Positions 26,152 through 35,735 of a stretch of DNA of 64,000 bases are shown here, piece after piece. Origin of the DNA: Neobacillus jeddahensis. Lineage in GTDB: Bacteria; Bacillota; Bacilli; Bacillales; Cytobacillaceae. Each line of letters begins with the position of its first letter. Within the stretch, counting starts at the first letter, position 1. The position numbers were made by a program, and so were the translations under genes. Below the pieces are notes generated by a model that did not search any database, had not been told where the DNA came from, and saw only the letters and a list, made by a program, of their open reading frames with translations. The stretch is taken from the NCBI RefSeq assembly GCF_000612625.1, contig NZ_CCAS010000013.1, positions 26,520-90,519 of the forward strand, given 5' to 3'.

Positions 26152-28092
26152 TTACTGTATTTTATTATTTTCATCATAATCAATCGTGATCGCTTCATCA
26201 TGTCTTTTTGAAAGCAGCTTACTCTTTTTACGATTTTCCTTTGTATGGAAGATAATATCAAAATCATAGTCATCGGGATATAATTCATTCGCAGCAATGT
26301 ATAGCTTGATTCTTTTATGATTTACCGATATCTTTTCTCCCTTAATTTGGACGATATAATTTCCAAGCTGATCTGGCCCTGTATAGACAAATCCAAATTC
26401 ATCTGTGGGTGATATTATGACATTATCCCCTCGTTGAAAAACTCCGACCTCTACCTCTCGTTTACTTACTTTTTCACGGTGTTGATACCTGTTTACACTC
26501 ACCTGTTTTTCTAATTCTAACAATTCCCCACGATCGGTCACTTCAGTTAAATATCGCTTTTCTTCCTTGTAGGTGATGTGATGTGCACGCTGGATAATTT
26601 TTGGATGTATGCCTAATTTTAAAGCAATCGCAAAAGCTTGGCTCTCTCCTCCTCGACCAATTGTTAAACGGTAAGTCGGACTTAAAGTATTTAGATCAAA
26701 TTCCATCGAACCATTGATAAATCCTTGATGGTTTTCCGCAAACTCTTTAATCTCACTATAATGTGTTGTTGCTAGAATCGTTGCCCCTTTTTCATAAAGT
26801 GTCTCTAAAATTGCTGTTGCAAGTCCCATCCCTTCTCCAGGGTCGGTACCTGATCCGAGCTCATCTAACAAGGCCAGAGTGCGCTCATTGGTATCTTTCA
26901 AGATACTAATGATATTGACAATTCTTGAACTAAAGGTGCTTAAATTTTCAGTAATACTTTGTCCATCACCGATATCTACGAGAATCCGCTCAAAGACCCT
27001 TAGATTACTTACCTCGGCCGCAGGGATATGAAGACCAGATTGAACCATTAAGGTTAATAGACCCACAGTCTTAATTGTAACAGTCTTACCACCTGTGTTA
27101 GGGCCCGTAATGACCAAAGCTGACTGTTTTTTTTCCAGCTTGAATGTTAACGGGACTGCCTTATCTCCTATAAGTGGATGCCTCGCTTCCACCAAAGTCA
27201 TTTCCTCAGATTCATTGATTCTTACCTTGGCACCATTTATAGAACGACTGTATTTGGCCTTGGCGAATAAAAAATCATAGTGAACCATCGTTTCAACTGA
27301 GAGTAGAAGTTGCTGCTCCTTTTCCTCAACCAGACCAGTTAAGTAGCTTAAGATCCGTTGCATTTCTACTTCCTCATCTGCACAGAGCCAGGTTAATTGA
27401 TCCTGGAAAACACTAATTTCCTCAGGTTCAATAAATAATGTGGAACCGGAGGCAGATGTATCCAACACTGTCCCCTTTATTCTATTTCGATACTCCTTTT
27501 TGACGGGAATAACATATCTTCCATTTCTTTGGCTAACGACTTGCTCCTGCAAGAATGCTTTATATTTATTAGATCGAATAAGCTGCATCGTTTTATCTTT
27601 CAACCGTTCTTCTTGAATCGCTATTTGCTTCCTAATTTTCAATAACTCCTTACTTGCGTAATCATCCATTCTGCCATTGCGGATACAACGAATTATTTCT
27701 GATGCCAGTTCAGGTAATTCATCAATTACCTCAACATATGAAGAAACCCTTGGTGCAAAAAATACTTTATCCTTCATATATCTGCGCATTTTACCGCAGC
27801 AATCCAAAAAATCAGATAGCTTAGTAAATTGCTCTACTCGTAATAACACTCCTTTGTTCATGTTATTGAGTAATGGAACGATACCATCTAAACCATGAAC
27901 TGGAACGCTCGAACTCTTTTTCAAAATCTCTACTGCTTCTGAAATTTCATCCAACCAGGCTTCAATTTGCTTGATATTAGTAGATGGTGAGAGATTGGCT
28001 ATTTTATCTTTTCCTTCTTTTGTTAAAGCGAAAGCTGCTATCGTTTCTTTGATTTGTTGAAATTCCAATGCGTTAAACGTATGTTGATTCAA
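26152..28092 (-). CDS. MutS2-like ATPase lacking the Smr nuclease domain
   Basis: 646 aa. It has the MutS2 core: N-terminal helical/clamp region, then the ATPase with Walker A GPNTGGKT (about residue 330), the SSR..NI region and Walker B LALLDELGSGTDPGEG, then ATTHYSEIKEFA. After the ATPase a short coiled region leads to a small KOW/SH3-like domain (VFQRGDNVIISPTDEFGFVYT). The protein then ends in a polar tail. Standard MutS2 (about 785 aa) has a C-terminal Smr domain, absent here. So this is a paralogue, probably in recombination control or rescue of collided ribosomes, without nuclease activity. TTG start behind AGGAGG (8-nt spacing). Confidence 0.85.
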   Translation of the reverse strand: MNQHTFNALEFQQIKETIAAFALTKEGKDKIANLSPSTNIKQIEAWLDEISEAVEILKKSSSVPVHGLDGIVPLLNNMNKGVLLRVEQFTKLSDFLDCCGKMRRYMKDKVFFAPRVSSYVEVIDELPELASEIIRCIRNGRMDDYASKELLKIRKQIAIQEERLKDKTMQLIRSNKYKAFLQEQVVSQRNGRYVIPVKKEYRNRIKGTVLDTSASGSTLFIEPEEISVFQDQLTWLCADEEVEMQRILSYLTGLVEEKEQQLLLSVETMVHYDFLFAKAKYSRSINGAKVRINESEEMTLVEARHPLIGDKAVPLTFKLEKKQSALVITGPNTGGKTVTIKTVGLLTLMVQSGLHIPAAEVSNLRVFERILVDIGDGQSITENLSTFSSRIVNIISILKDTNERTLALLDELGSGTDPGEGMGLATAILETLYEKGATILATTHYSEIKEFAENHQGFINGSMEFDLNTLSPTYRLTIGRGGESQAFAIALKLGIHPKIIQRAHHITYKEEKRYLTEVTDRGELLELEKQVSVNRYQHREKVSKREVEVGVFQRGDNVIISPTDEFGFVYTGPDQLGNYIVQIKGEKISVNHKRIKLYIAANELYPDDYDFDIIFHTKENRKKSKLLSKRHDEAITIDYDENNKIQ

Positions 28093-28104
28093 AATATTTG
28101 CCTC

Positions 28105-28145
28105 CTAAAAATAAAAATAGCCGCAATGAACAATGTCATTGCGGC
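28105..28145 (-). terminator. Terminator/attenuator hairpin directly before the MutS2-like gene
   Basis: GCCGCAATGA pairs perfectly with TCATTGCGGC around a 6-nt loop, followed on the minus strand by TATTTTTATTTTT, which runs into the AGGAGG of the MutS2-like gene. It would stop transcripts entering from upstream, so the gene either has an attenuated leader or is expressed only by read-through. Confidence 0.75.
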
Positions 28146-28465
28146 CAAAGGAAATGCGTGGAGTATCCACACATTTATCATACAATTGCAAAACCAAAAT
28201 AAAAAACTGTCTACACGAGTGTACACAGCTACATTGGAAACAGATGTATGCTTATGCTTGCCCATTGTTCTTAACTCCATTCCATACTTAAATAAGCCCA
28301 TCATTCGCCATAAAATGACGATGATTTTAGGAATGAAACTATCCAATTGATTGGATTAGTTAAGAACGACACCTAACATAAAACATACTCCCTTATTGAA
28401 AAATTTTAATTCTTCTAAAGAATACGGTAATCAGAACCAATTGTCAACGCTTTAGTGACCCATAT
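28146..28465. other. Intergenic region between LrgB-like and MutS2-like genes
   Basis: About 320 bp. Frames on both strands exist (for example a TTG-started minus-strand frame ending in a hydrophobic helix) but lack ribosome sites and run through the terminator hairpin. It presumably carries the leader and promoter of the MutS2-like gene. I see no RNA gene. Confidence 0.4.
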
Positions 28466-29143
28466 CTATAGAATGTATTTAATAATATACGGAATGATAC
28501 AAGAGGTTAATACTGCGGCTATTCCCATTGCTGCACCCGCTACCGCTCCTTGTACTTCTCCTTCTTTTACAGCTTCAGCTGTTCCGATACCGTGCGCTAT
28601 CGTTCCTATCGCTAAGCCTCTGGCAAATGGATGATCAATTTTAAACAAATTTAACACCTTCGAACCAAACATAGCTCCAATCATCCCTGTAATAATTACA
28701 TATGCGGCAATTAGCGAAGTATTCCCGTGTATAATCTTCCCGATTTCGGTAGCAACGGGAACAGTTACGGATTTCACTGTTAAGCCCAAAATAAATATAT
28801 TTGGAAGTTGCAAGACCTTAGCTAATAAAATCGCTGATGTAACCGTTGTTAAAATTCCGATTATAATCCCAATCGAAGCAGCTCCGATGTATTTAGCGAA
28901 CAATTCACGATTTTTATAAATTGGGACAGCCAATGCCACCGTTGCCGGCCCAAGTAAAAAAGTCATTATTGTATTAGCAGGTCTGTATTCATTAAAAGAT
29001 ATATGAGAAATTACTAATAGGAAAATGATGATAATGGTACTCAGGAAAACAGGGTTGGTTAACGGTGAAGAATATTTTTTCCCTAAATATCTAGAAAAAT
29101 AGTAGGCAGAAATGGTTATGAGAATGCTAAAGAGCGTGATCAT
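28466..29143 (-). CDS. LrgB/CidB family membrane protein
   Basis: 225 aa with about six to eight hydrophobic segments. Conserved LrgB motifs are present: NPVFLS near residue 30, FLLGPATVALAVP (about 62-74), LGLTVKSVTVPVATEIG and the Gly-rich AIGTIAHGIGTAEA. The family works with small holin-like CidA/LrgA proteins in murein hydrolase control, and some members export pyruvate or by-products of overflow metabolism. Its start overlaps the end of the upstream LrgA-like gene by 17 nt, so the two are translationally coupled. Length matches YwbG-type proteins. Confidence 0.88.
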   Translation of the reverse strand: MITLFSILITISAYYFSRYLGKKYSSPLTNPVFLSTIIIIFLLVISHISFNEYRPANTIMTFLLGPATVALAVPIYKNRELFAKYIGAASIGIIIGILTTVTSAILLAKVLQLPNIFILGLTVKSVTVPVATEIGKIIHGNTSLIAAYVIITGMIGAMFGSKVLNLFKIDHPFARGLAIGTIAHGIGTAEAVKEGEVQGAVAGAAMGIAAVLTSCIIPYIIKYIL

Positions 29144-29522
29144 GATAATTTACTTTTTCCTTATCATTTTTCATGATCACTATTTGTGTAGTCTTCCCCG
29201 CAAATAGTAGTCCGATAAAAGCACTAACCAGTAGGATTGCTAGGAAGGCCAGGCCATTCGAAACAAACATATTGCCTAAAGTCATCAAACCAACGGAAAT
29301 AGGAATAAAAAAGAAGCCAAGATGCTTCAAAAGCCATCCTGTTGCCCATTCTATTTGCTCAATCTTAATCACACCTAACCAAAGCAATACGAACAAAAGG
29401 ATGATTCCTATAACGTTGCCAGGGATCGGTAAATGAAGGAACCATGCAGTTACATTCCCTATCTGATAGATTGCGATAAGAATAACCATCTGAATCAAAA
29501 ATCTCCAAGCTTTCTTTGCCAT
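29127..29522 (-). CDS. LrgA/CidA holin-like protein
   Basis: 131 aa with four hydrophobic helices. The family motif LHLPIPGNVIGIILLF is at about residues 29-44, followed by FFFIPISVGLM. The start at 29522 has AGGTGA 5-6 nt upstream; a GTG at 29531 is an alternative. The protein ends in a charged tail that overlaps the LrgB-like gene. In B. subtilis related pairs (ywbHG, ysbAB) respond to acetate/pyruvate overflow, but no LysR or LytSR regulator gene is adjacent here. Confidence 0.87.
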   Translation of the reverse strand: MAKKAWRFLIQMVILIAIYQIGNVTAWFLHLPIPGNVIGIILLFVLLWLGVIKIEQIEWATGWLLKHLGFFFIPISVGLMTLGNMFVSNGLAFLAILLVSAFIGLLFAGKTTQIVIMKNDKEKVNYHDHAL

Positions 29523-29681
29523 ATGAATCACCTATCTCCCTAATTTCATATTCTGATTTTTCAAAATATATATAATATTACAGCATAAAGGATTAATGAA
29601 TGTAATGCATCCTCTTTGTTCACAAAATATCCATATCTTTTTCTTGAAAATTTCTTTATCTTATTGATAGGAGGGATGGCC

Positions 29682-30284
29682 ATGAAAAAAATATATTTAA
29701 TCTGCAGTCTTGCCGTATTCTTGGGAATTGCGGGAGGAATTGCTTTTTTTCTTATTCGGGATGCACATGCAACGATTCCATCAGAAGTAACTTTGATTAA
29801 TCAAAATGGTGATACATATAATTTTGGGAAGGATAAGACCAAATTAAAACTAATTGAATTTATTTACACTCATTGCCCAGACATTTGCCCAACCACAACG
29901 CAAAAAATGGTTGAATTGAAAAATAAGTTAGCAAAAAAGGGGGTTTATGGAAAAGACATTGAATATGTAACCATAACCATTGACCCCTATCGAGACACCC
30001 CTGAAATTTTACAAGAGTACAGACAAGGGTTTGGGATAAATAATGACAACGACTGGGTTTTTCTTACTGGAGAAAAGCAAAATATAAAAGAGGTTAATAA
30101 AGAACTAAGAAAAATAACTGATGCGTTACAATTCCAATACAAAGACCCTGGTGATGGACAATTTATCCACTCTACTTTTACTTACTTGGTCGATGAAAAC
30201 AATAAATATATCGCAAAGTTCCCTATGGGAGAAGAATTTGATAAACAGAAGGTTTATGATAAAATCATAGATAAAATTGATTAA
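29682..30284 (+). CDS. SCO1/SenC family copper chaperone
   Basis: 200-aa membrane-anchored, thioredoxin-fold protein that delivers copper to the CuA site of cytochrome oxidase. A single N-terminal helix (residues 3-25) anchors it outside the cell. The copper site is visible: CPDIC at residues 65-69 and the later His in FIHSTFTY. Size and layout match Bacillus YpmQ. The start at 29682 (MKKIYLI) is set by AGGAGGG upstream. The longer frame from 29616 lacks a ribosome site. Monocistronic with its own terminator. Confidence 0.88.
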   Translation: MKKIYLICSLAVFLGIAGGIAFFLIRDAHATIPSEVTLINQNGDTYNFGKDKTKLKLIEFIYTHCPDICPTTTQKMVELKNKLAKKGVYGKDIEYVTITIDPYRDTPEILQEYRQGFGINNDNDWVFLTGEKQNIKEVNKELRKITDALQFQYKDPGDGQFIHSTFTYLVDENNKYIAKFPMGEEFDKQKVYDKIIDKID

Positions 30285-30287
30285 TAA

Positions 30288-30326
30288 AAAAAGCGGTTAG
30301 TCCTAGGGATTAATCGCTTTTTATTA
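30288..30326 (+). terminator. Terminator of the SCO gene
   Basis: AGCGGTTAGTCC pairs with GGGATTAATCGCT (two G-T pairs), followed by TTTTTATT. Confidence 0.8.
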
Positions 30327-30339
30327 CCTATTTTTCTAA

Positions 30340-30474
30340 TTAATTCACGGATGAAGGATATTTTTTTATTTGCTGCAAAGATAAAAGGTAATTGGACTTT
30401 GGTTTAGTTAGACTCGCTTTTATACCTGCCTTTTTTAACTTGTTCACGAGTTCAGTAAGCTGTTTTTTTGCCAT
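30340..30474 (-). CDS. Small basic hypothetical protein (44 aa)
   Basis: The ORF starts at an ATG behind GAGGGTGAGAAGT. The protein (MAKKQLTELVNKLKKAGIK, then a polar half with LLSLQQIKKYPSS) is basic with an amphipathic first helix. I do not recognise a family. It converges on the SCO gene, sharing that gene's terminator region. It may be a small regulator, but nothing beyond the ribosome site and codon pattern supports expression. Confidence 0.55.
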   Translation of the reverse strand: MAKKQLTELVNKLKKAGIKASLTKPKSNYLLSLQQIKKYPSSVN

Positions 30475-30621
30475 ACTTCTCACCCTCTTTAAAACTTCTT
30501 AATCCAATTCTACAACAAAAATATGAATAAAGTGTGAATATGGAAATATTTTTTAGAAAATTTTTCTTATATCTGTTAACTCCCCAAAAGAATTCGCTCT
30601 TAAACTTAAATGGTGGTATAA

Positions 30622-32274
<1,653 letters not shown>

Positions 32275-32282
32275 TAAAGTGA

Positions 32283-32326
32283 AGGATGTTTCAAAAGATT
32301 AATCTCCTTTTGAAACATCCTTTTTT
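32283..32326. terminator. Terminator of the ABC-F gene
   Basis: AAGGATGTTTCAAAAG pairs perfectly with CTTTTGAAACATCCTT, followed by TTTTAGG. Confidence 0.9.
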
Positions 32327-32330
32327 AGGT

Positions 32331-32471
32331 TTAGGTTCGTTTTTGCTTTCTTCTTGATGATGGCTCTGATCTAGAGCCTATTTCTGTCGTTGTAGTTCCT
32401 TGACCCTCTACTTGTGGTGAATTTAGTCCAATAGTAGAAGGATCTGCCTTCCGTTTACTTCGCTTTCCCAT
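32331..32471 (-). CDS. YuzL-like small basic protein (46 aa)
   Basis: 46 aa, very basic, starting at an ATG behind GGAGGTGTTGTTC. The pattern KRKADPSTIGLNSPQVEGQG resembles the K.NPSKAG.SA..V.G core of YuzL-family proteins of bacilli. The Thr/Ser-rich middle and basic C-terminus (SSRRKQKRT) look disordered. Such proteins are often linked to spores, which fits the neighbours, but a function is not known. It is convergent with the ABC-F gene. Confidence 0.68.
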   Translation of the reverse strand: MGKRSKRKADPSTIGLNSPQVEGQGTTTTEIGSRSEPSSRRKQKRT

Positions 32472-32572
32472 GAACAACACCTCCTCTTTTAGCTTTTGGA
32501 AAGTGTTCCTTCTGTATACAGAATATTTACGTAAAAATTAGGCAAGATAATTTACAGGAGGAGGTGGTTTGT

Positions 32573-32815
32573 ATGGTAAAAGTGGGTGTAGAACAATCTC
32601 TTACAGACATTCAACAAGCACTAAAGGAAAAAGGTTATGATGTGGTGGAGCTAAAGCAGGAGTCTGATGCGCAAAATTGTGACTGCTGTGTTGTGACAGG
32701 CCTTGATTCAAACGTGATGGGTATGCAGGATACATCAACAAAAGGCTCTGTTATTGATGCAAATGGACTTTCCGCCGATGAAGTATGCCAGCATGTAGAG
32801 AGCAGGCTGCAATAA
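32573..32815 (+). CDS. UPF0180 family protein (YkuS-like)
   Basis: 80 aa. The sequence ([54 protein letters not shown]) matches B. subtilis YkuS (81 aa) nearly end to end. The start at 32573 is set by GGAGGAGGT at good spacing; the GTG at 32564 lies inside that site. The CDCC motif could bind metal or form disulfides. Function is unknown; in other bacilli it is a sporulation-period gene, to my knowledge. Confidence 0.87.
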   Translation: MVKVGVEQSLTDIQQALKEKGYDVVELKQESDAQNCDCCVVTGLDSNVMGMQDTSTKGSVIDANGLSADEVCQHVESRLQ

Positions 32816-32822
32816 TGTATGT

Positions 32823-32857
32823 AAAAAGACTAAAGGCTTTCCACTTTAGTCTTTTTC
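32823..32857. terminator. Bidirectional terminator
   Basis: AAAAAGACTAAAG pairs with CTTTAGTCTTTTT. It separates the YkuS-like gene from the convergent GerPC-like gene and overlaps the latter's last codons. Confidence 0.85.
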
Positions 32858-33265
32858 ATTCTCTTCTTTTTTTACCTTAATATTCACTTTAGGGTTATTT
32901 TTTGTATTATTTTTTATCCTTTCGTTATGAGCCTTATTACTTTCTGCTTCATCAAGGCTAGGTGAATATTCACCACCATATGTTGCCCCAATGTTTAACT
33001 TCCCCTTTAATTCTTTAATTCCAAGCTGCCCAAGATTATTATTTAGTTCAAATTTATCTAAAATAATTTTTTCAATATTAATTTTTTCAATAATAATCGG
33101 TGGTTCCTTTACCTTAACGTCTTTGTCAATTGAATTTTGATTTTGAAAGGTTTGTAGTGATTTTTTCAACTCTATAATATTCTTTTCTAAAGAGAGTAAT
33201 TTTTTCTTTAATTCCTTTTCATAATCGTTTTCCTTAAATATTAATAATAAATCTTTTAATGACAT
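32846..33265 (-). CDS. Spore germination GerPC-like protein
   Basis: 139 aa. An N-terminal coiled coil (residues 15-45, ELKKKLLSLEKNIIELKKSL) is followed by a repetitive beta region (IIIEKINIEKIILDKFEL, then LGIKELKGKLNIGATYG) that matches the core of GerPC, the coat protein needed for germinant passage. It ends in a charged tail. It is shorter than standard GerPC (about 200 aa) and is not in a gerPABCDEF operon, so it is a paralogue. The start at 33265 has GGGAG 9 nt upstream. The terminator at 32823-32857 overlaps the end of the gene. Confidence 0.65.
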   Translation of the reverse strand: MSLKDLLLIFKENDYEKELKKKLLSLEKNIIELKKSLQTFQNQNSIDKDVKVKEPPIIIEKINIEKIILDKFELNNNLGQLGIKELKGKLNIGATYGGEYSPSLDEAESNKAHNERIKNNTKNNPKVNIKVKKEENEKD

Positions 33266-33353
33266 GCACACTAACTCCCTTATTTTATCCCTTACTTATT
33301 TATATGGGAAAGATGCCTTAACATGTCCAAGTATAAAAAGGAGGAACAAAATT

Positions 33354-33374
33354 ATGTCAATACTTAATCCTTAA
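33354..33374 (+). other. Tiny ORF (6 codons) behind a very strong ribosome site
   Basis: AAAAAGGAGGAACAAAATT precedes ATG, but the frame ends after MSILNP. It overlaps the last bases of the Hsp20 gene. It could be the remnant of a lost small gene or a leader; no product is claimed. Confidence 0.3.
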
Positions 33375-33862
33375 TCGATTGGAATGATTTCTCCCTTTTC
33401 AATCGTGCGTTGATAACTAACAAACAGTAGCCCGTTCCAAAATTTCGCATTTAATTGCTGGGGATTTACAGAATCCGGTAAAGTAATTTGTCTTTGAAAT
33501 TCACCGTAAAACCTTTCCGAATAGGTAATATTAAATTGCGGGTAGATTGGTACCACCGTTCCTTTTATGGTGAGGATATTACCGATTAGCCCTAACTCTA
33601 AATTTTCCTTTTTTACACCGGGGACCTCTATCAAAACAATTACCTCCTGTTCACTCTCTAAAAGATCGATTATCGGAAATGACCTCTCCTCCGCTTTCTC
33701 AGTTTGCCTCGGTTGTCCCTTCATGCTAGAAAAAGACTGTGTCGCTTGTTGATCATCCATAAATTGCTTTGCGAAATCTTGGTCAAAAATATTGTTCCAA
33801 AAGTCTCCTCCCTGCATATTCTTAGCGATGTCCATCCACTGTTTTAATTTTTCCATATCCAT
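33371..33862 (-). CDS. Hsp20/alpha-crystallin family protein (CotP/CotM-like)
   Basis: 163 aa. The first 65 residues are polar and specific (MEKLKQWMDIAKNM, WNNIFDQDFAKQF). The alpha-crystallin domain covers about residues 70-163 (IIDLLESEQEVIVLIEVPGV, ERFYGEFQRQITLP, AKFWNGLLFVSYQR). The C-terminal I-x-I tail is replaced by IIPID. Spore-coat members (CotP, CotM) have similar size, and the neighbours are spore-related. The start at 33862 has GGGAGG 7 nt upstream; the longer frame from 33910 lacks one. Confidence 0.83.
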   Translation of the reverse strand: MDMEKLKQWMDIAKNMQGGDFWNNIFDQDFAKQFMDDQQATQSFSSMKGQPRQTEKAEERSFPIIDLLESEQEVIVLIEVPGVKKENLELGLIGNILTIKGTVVPIYPQFNITYSERFYGEFQRQITLPDSVNPQQLNAKFWNGLLFVSYQRTIEKGEIIPID

Positions 33863-34018
33863 CCGGCTACCTCCCTTCCCCCATCTAATAGGTAAGGATT
33901 CATTTATCATCCTACTTTCATCTTACGAAACCGATTCGTAAAATAATCCATCTTTAACTCTATTCATAAACGTTTAAGATGCGCATATACATTAAAGCAA
34001 GTGTAAGGAGGAGATCCT

Positions 34019-34273
34019 ATGCCAGCACCGGCGCCATTTATTAATATAAATATATTCATGATTAAAATAAATTCCTTTGAAAATGCTTCTGCTGTGAATA
34101 TCGGTCAAAACCTTTTAGCAGAATGGCATAATTCCGATAAAAAAAATCAGGGCTATGGACAAAATTTTGGTGATAGCAGTGATTTTGTGGGTACTAGAAG
34201 TTTTGTTGATGACAAAGATCAAATTGACTCCCCTTCCTCCTTTGAGAATCATCCAATTTCGGATAAAATGTAA
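34019..34273 (+). CDS. GerPA/GerPF-like spore protein
   Basis: 84 aa with AAGGAGGAGATCCT before the ATG. It opens MPAPAPFININIF and contains INSFENASAVNIGQNL and GYGQNFGDSSDFVG, similar in style to the short GerPA/GerPF proteins (INS...A..N.GD). An acidic C-terminal half (DDKDQIDSP, FENHP) follows. Together with the GerPC-like and Hsp20-like genes it suggests a small spore-coat or germination cluster. The assignment is by motif resemblance only. Confidence 0.65.
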   Translation: MPAPAPFININIFMIKINSFENASAVNIGQNLLAEWHNSDKKNQGYGQNFGDSSDFVGTRSFVDDKDQIDSPSSFENHPISDKM

Positions 34274-34371
34274 GCAAATCTTTTAAAAATAGGTATTTGC
34301 TATATACAAGATTTACAAACATCATACTACCAATTAAGACAGTTCTATTGCCTCTTCACTCAATTAGACAT

Positions 34372-34410
34372 AAAAAAAGCCATGGGAAGGATTCGTCTCC
34401 ATGGCTTATT
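34372..34410 (-). terminator. Terminator of the DD-carboxypeptidase gene
   Basis: AAGCCATGG pairs with CCATGGCTT, followed on the minus strand by TTTTTATG. Confidence 0.9.
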
Positions 34411-34421
34411 CTATAATGATG

Positions 34422-35582
34422 TTAATATTTTTTTATCAATTTTTTACGAACCCCCATCAAAACTGCTGCAAAAACAACAATAACCATGGCTACAACAGTA
34501 TTTATTTGGAACATAGACGGGGTAGGTTCCTTTGAGGGGGTCTTTTTCTCTGGCACTACCTTGGACTTGGCTGGTTCCTTATATTTTAGTTGGATTGATT
34601 GAACTACTCGACCATTTTGATTTTCTATCGAGAGAAGCCCTTGATTATTTACCTTTTTGATGACCCCTGTAACATTCTCCGTTATTAATGTATCATTTTC
34701 AGGATAAAACTCCTTCTTATCAGTGGTAAAAAGTTCACTCTGCTTAATCGTTTCATGCTGATACGCATGAAAACCATAATCTAATAATAAGGATGTATCA
34801 TTATATTTATCATTTTTTTGTTCAGACTTTAAAACTATGGCTGTCAACCTGATCTTACCATTATCTGCCGTGGTTGCCAGTGTTTGCTTTGTCTCACTTG
34901 TATACCCAGTTTTTCCCCCTGTTATCCCTGGATAAGGTAGCTCCCCCTTTAGCATCCGGTGGTGTGTTAGCAGGGTCGACTCCCAAGACTGTCCCTTCCA
35001 ATCAAGAACCTTGGTTCCAAATATCTCAGCAAAAACGGGATTTTTAATCGCATAATTGGTCATTAAAGCCATATCCATGGCAGTTGTGTAATGATTCTCA
35101 TTAAATAAACCATTTGGATTAGTAAAATGTGTATTGGACACACCAATCTTCGTTTTCAAAAATATATTTAGATTTTCTGCAAATTGTTCTACGGTTCCAT
35201 CAAGGTGTTCTGCAATGGCTACAGCAGCATCATTTCCTGAGTTAATAAGCATTCCCTGAATCAGTTTCTTTAATGGAACTTGTTCTCCCTCAATTAGATA
35301 TACGCGTGTTCCCTCCTGACGAACGGCATTCTCACTAACTGTAACAATACTATCTAGATTTCCTTTATCGATTGCATAAATGGCGGTGGCGATTTTTGTA
35401 AGACTCGCAGGATACATTTTTTCATTGGCATTTTTCGCATAAAGAACAGCCCCAGTATCGGAGTCTAACAAGGCGACCCCCTCACTTTTTAAGTTTAATT
35501 GCTCCGATTCCTCTGCGTATGTAGTTAATTGACTAGAATATATACAAAGGAAAATGATGATAAAAAATACAAATTTTTTCAC
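34422..35582 (-). CDS. D-alanyl-D-alanine carboxypeptidase (S11, DacF-like)
   Basis: 386 aa precursor. The signal peptide is residues 1-23, ending TYAE. Penicillin-binding motifs are the catalytic S60-x-x-K63 in ASLTK, SGN in NSGNDAA, and KTG in GGKTGYT. The family trims the terminal D-Ala from peptidoglycan stem peptides. The C-terminal beta domain (about 285-340) precedes a single hydrophobic helix and basic tail (VRKKLIKKY) that anchor it in the membrane. GTG start behind AAGGGTG. It may act in vegetative wall or spore cortex; DacB and DacF are the closest types. Confidence 0.88.
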   Translation of the reverse strand: MKKFVFFIIIFLCIYSSQLTTYAEESEQLNLKSEGVALLDSDTGAVLYAKNANEKMYPASLTKIATAIYAIDKGNLDSIVTVSENAVRQEGTRVYLIEGEQVPLKKLIQGMLINSGNDAAVAIAEHLDGTVEQFAENLNIFLKTKIGVSNTHFTNPNGLFNENHYTTAMDMALMTNYAIKNPVFAEIFGTKVLDWKGQSWESTLLTHHRMLKGELPYPGITGGKTGYTSETKQTLATTADNGKIRLTAIVLKSEQKNDKYNDTSLLLDYGFHAYQHETIKQSELFTTDKKEFYPENDTLITENVTGVIKKVNNQGLLSIENQNGRVVQSIQLKYKEPAKSKVVPEKKTPSKEPTPSMFQINTVVAMVIVVFAAVLMGVRKKLIKKY

Positions 35583-35699
35583 TCGTCTACACCCTTACTC
35601 TTACATTCAATTCCTATATGATTTTAACAGATTCTTCTATAAAGAAAATAGCCTTTCACAAAATTATTATTTTTGAATTAATATTAAATTGAGATAATA

Positions 35700-35732
35700 A
35701 ATAAAAGAGACCAGTTAAATAACGGTCTCATT
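35700..35732 (-). terminator. Terminator of mprF
   Basis: GAGACC pairs with GGTCTC around an 11-nt loop, followed by TTTTATTTATT on the minus strand. Confidence 0.8.
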
Positions 35733-35735
35733 TGT

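Noticed and set aside
28089..28346. 85-aa minus-strand ORF ahead of the MutS2-like gene
   Set aside because: It starts at a TTG without a ribosome site and reads through the terminator hairpin and the next gene's ribosome site. The protein resembles no family.
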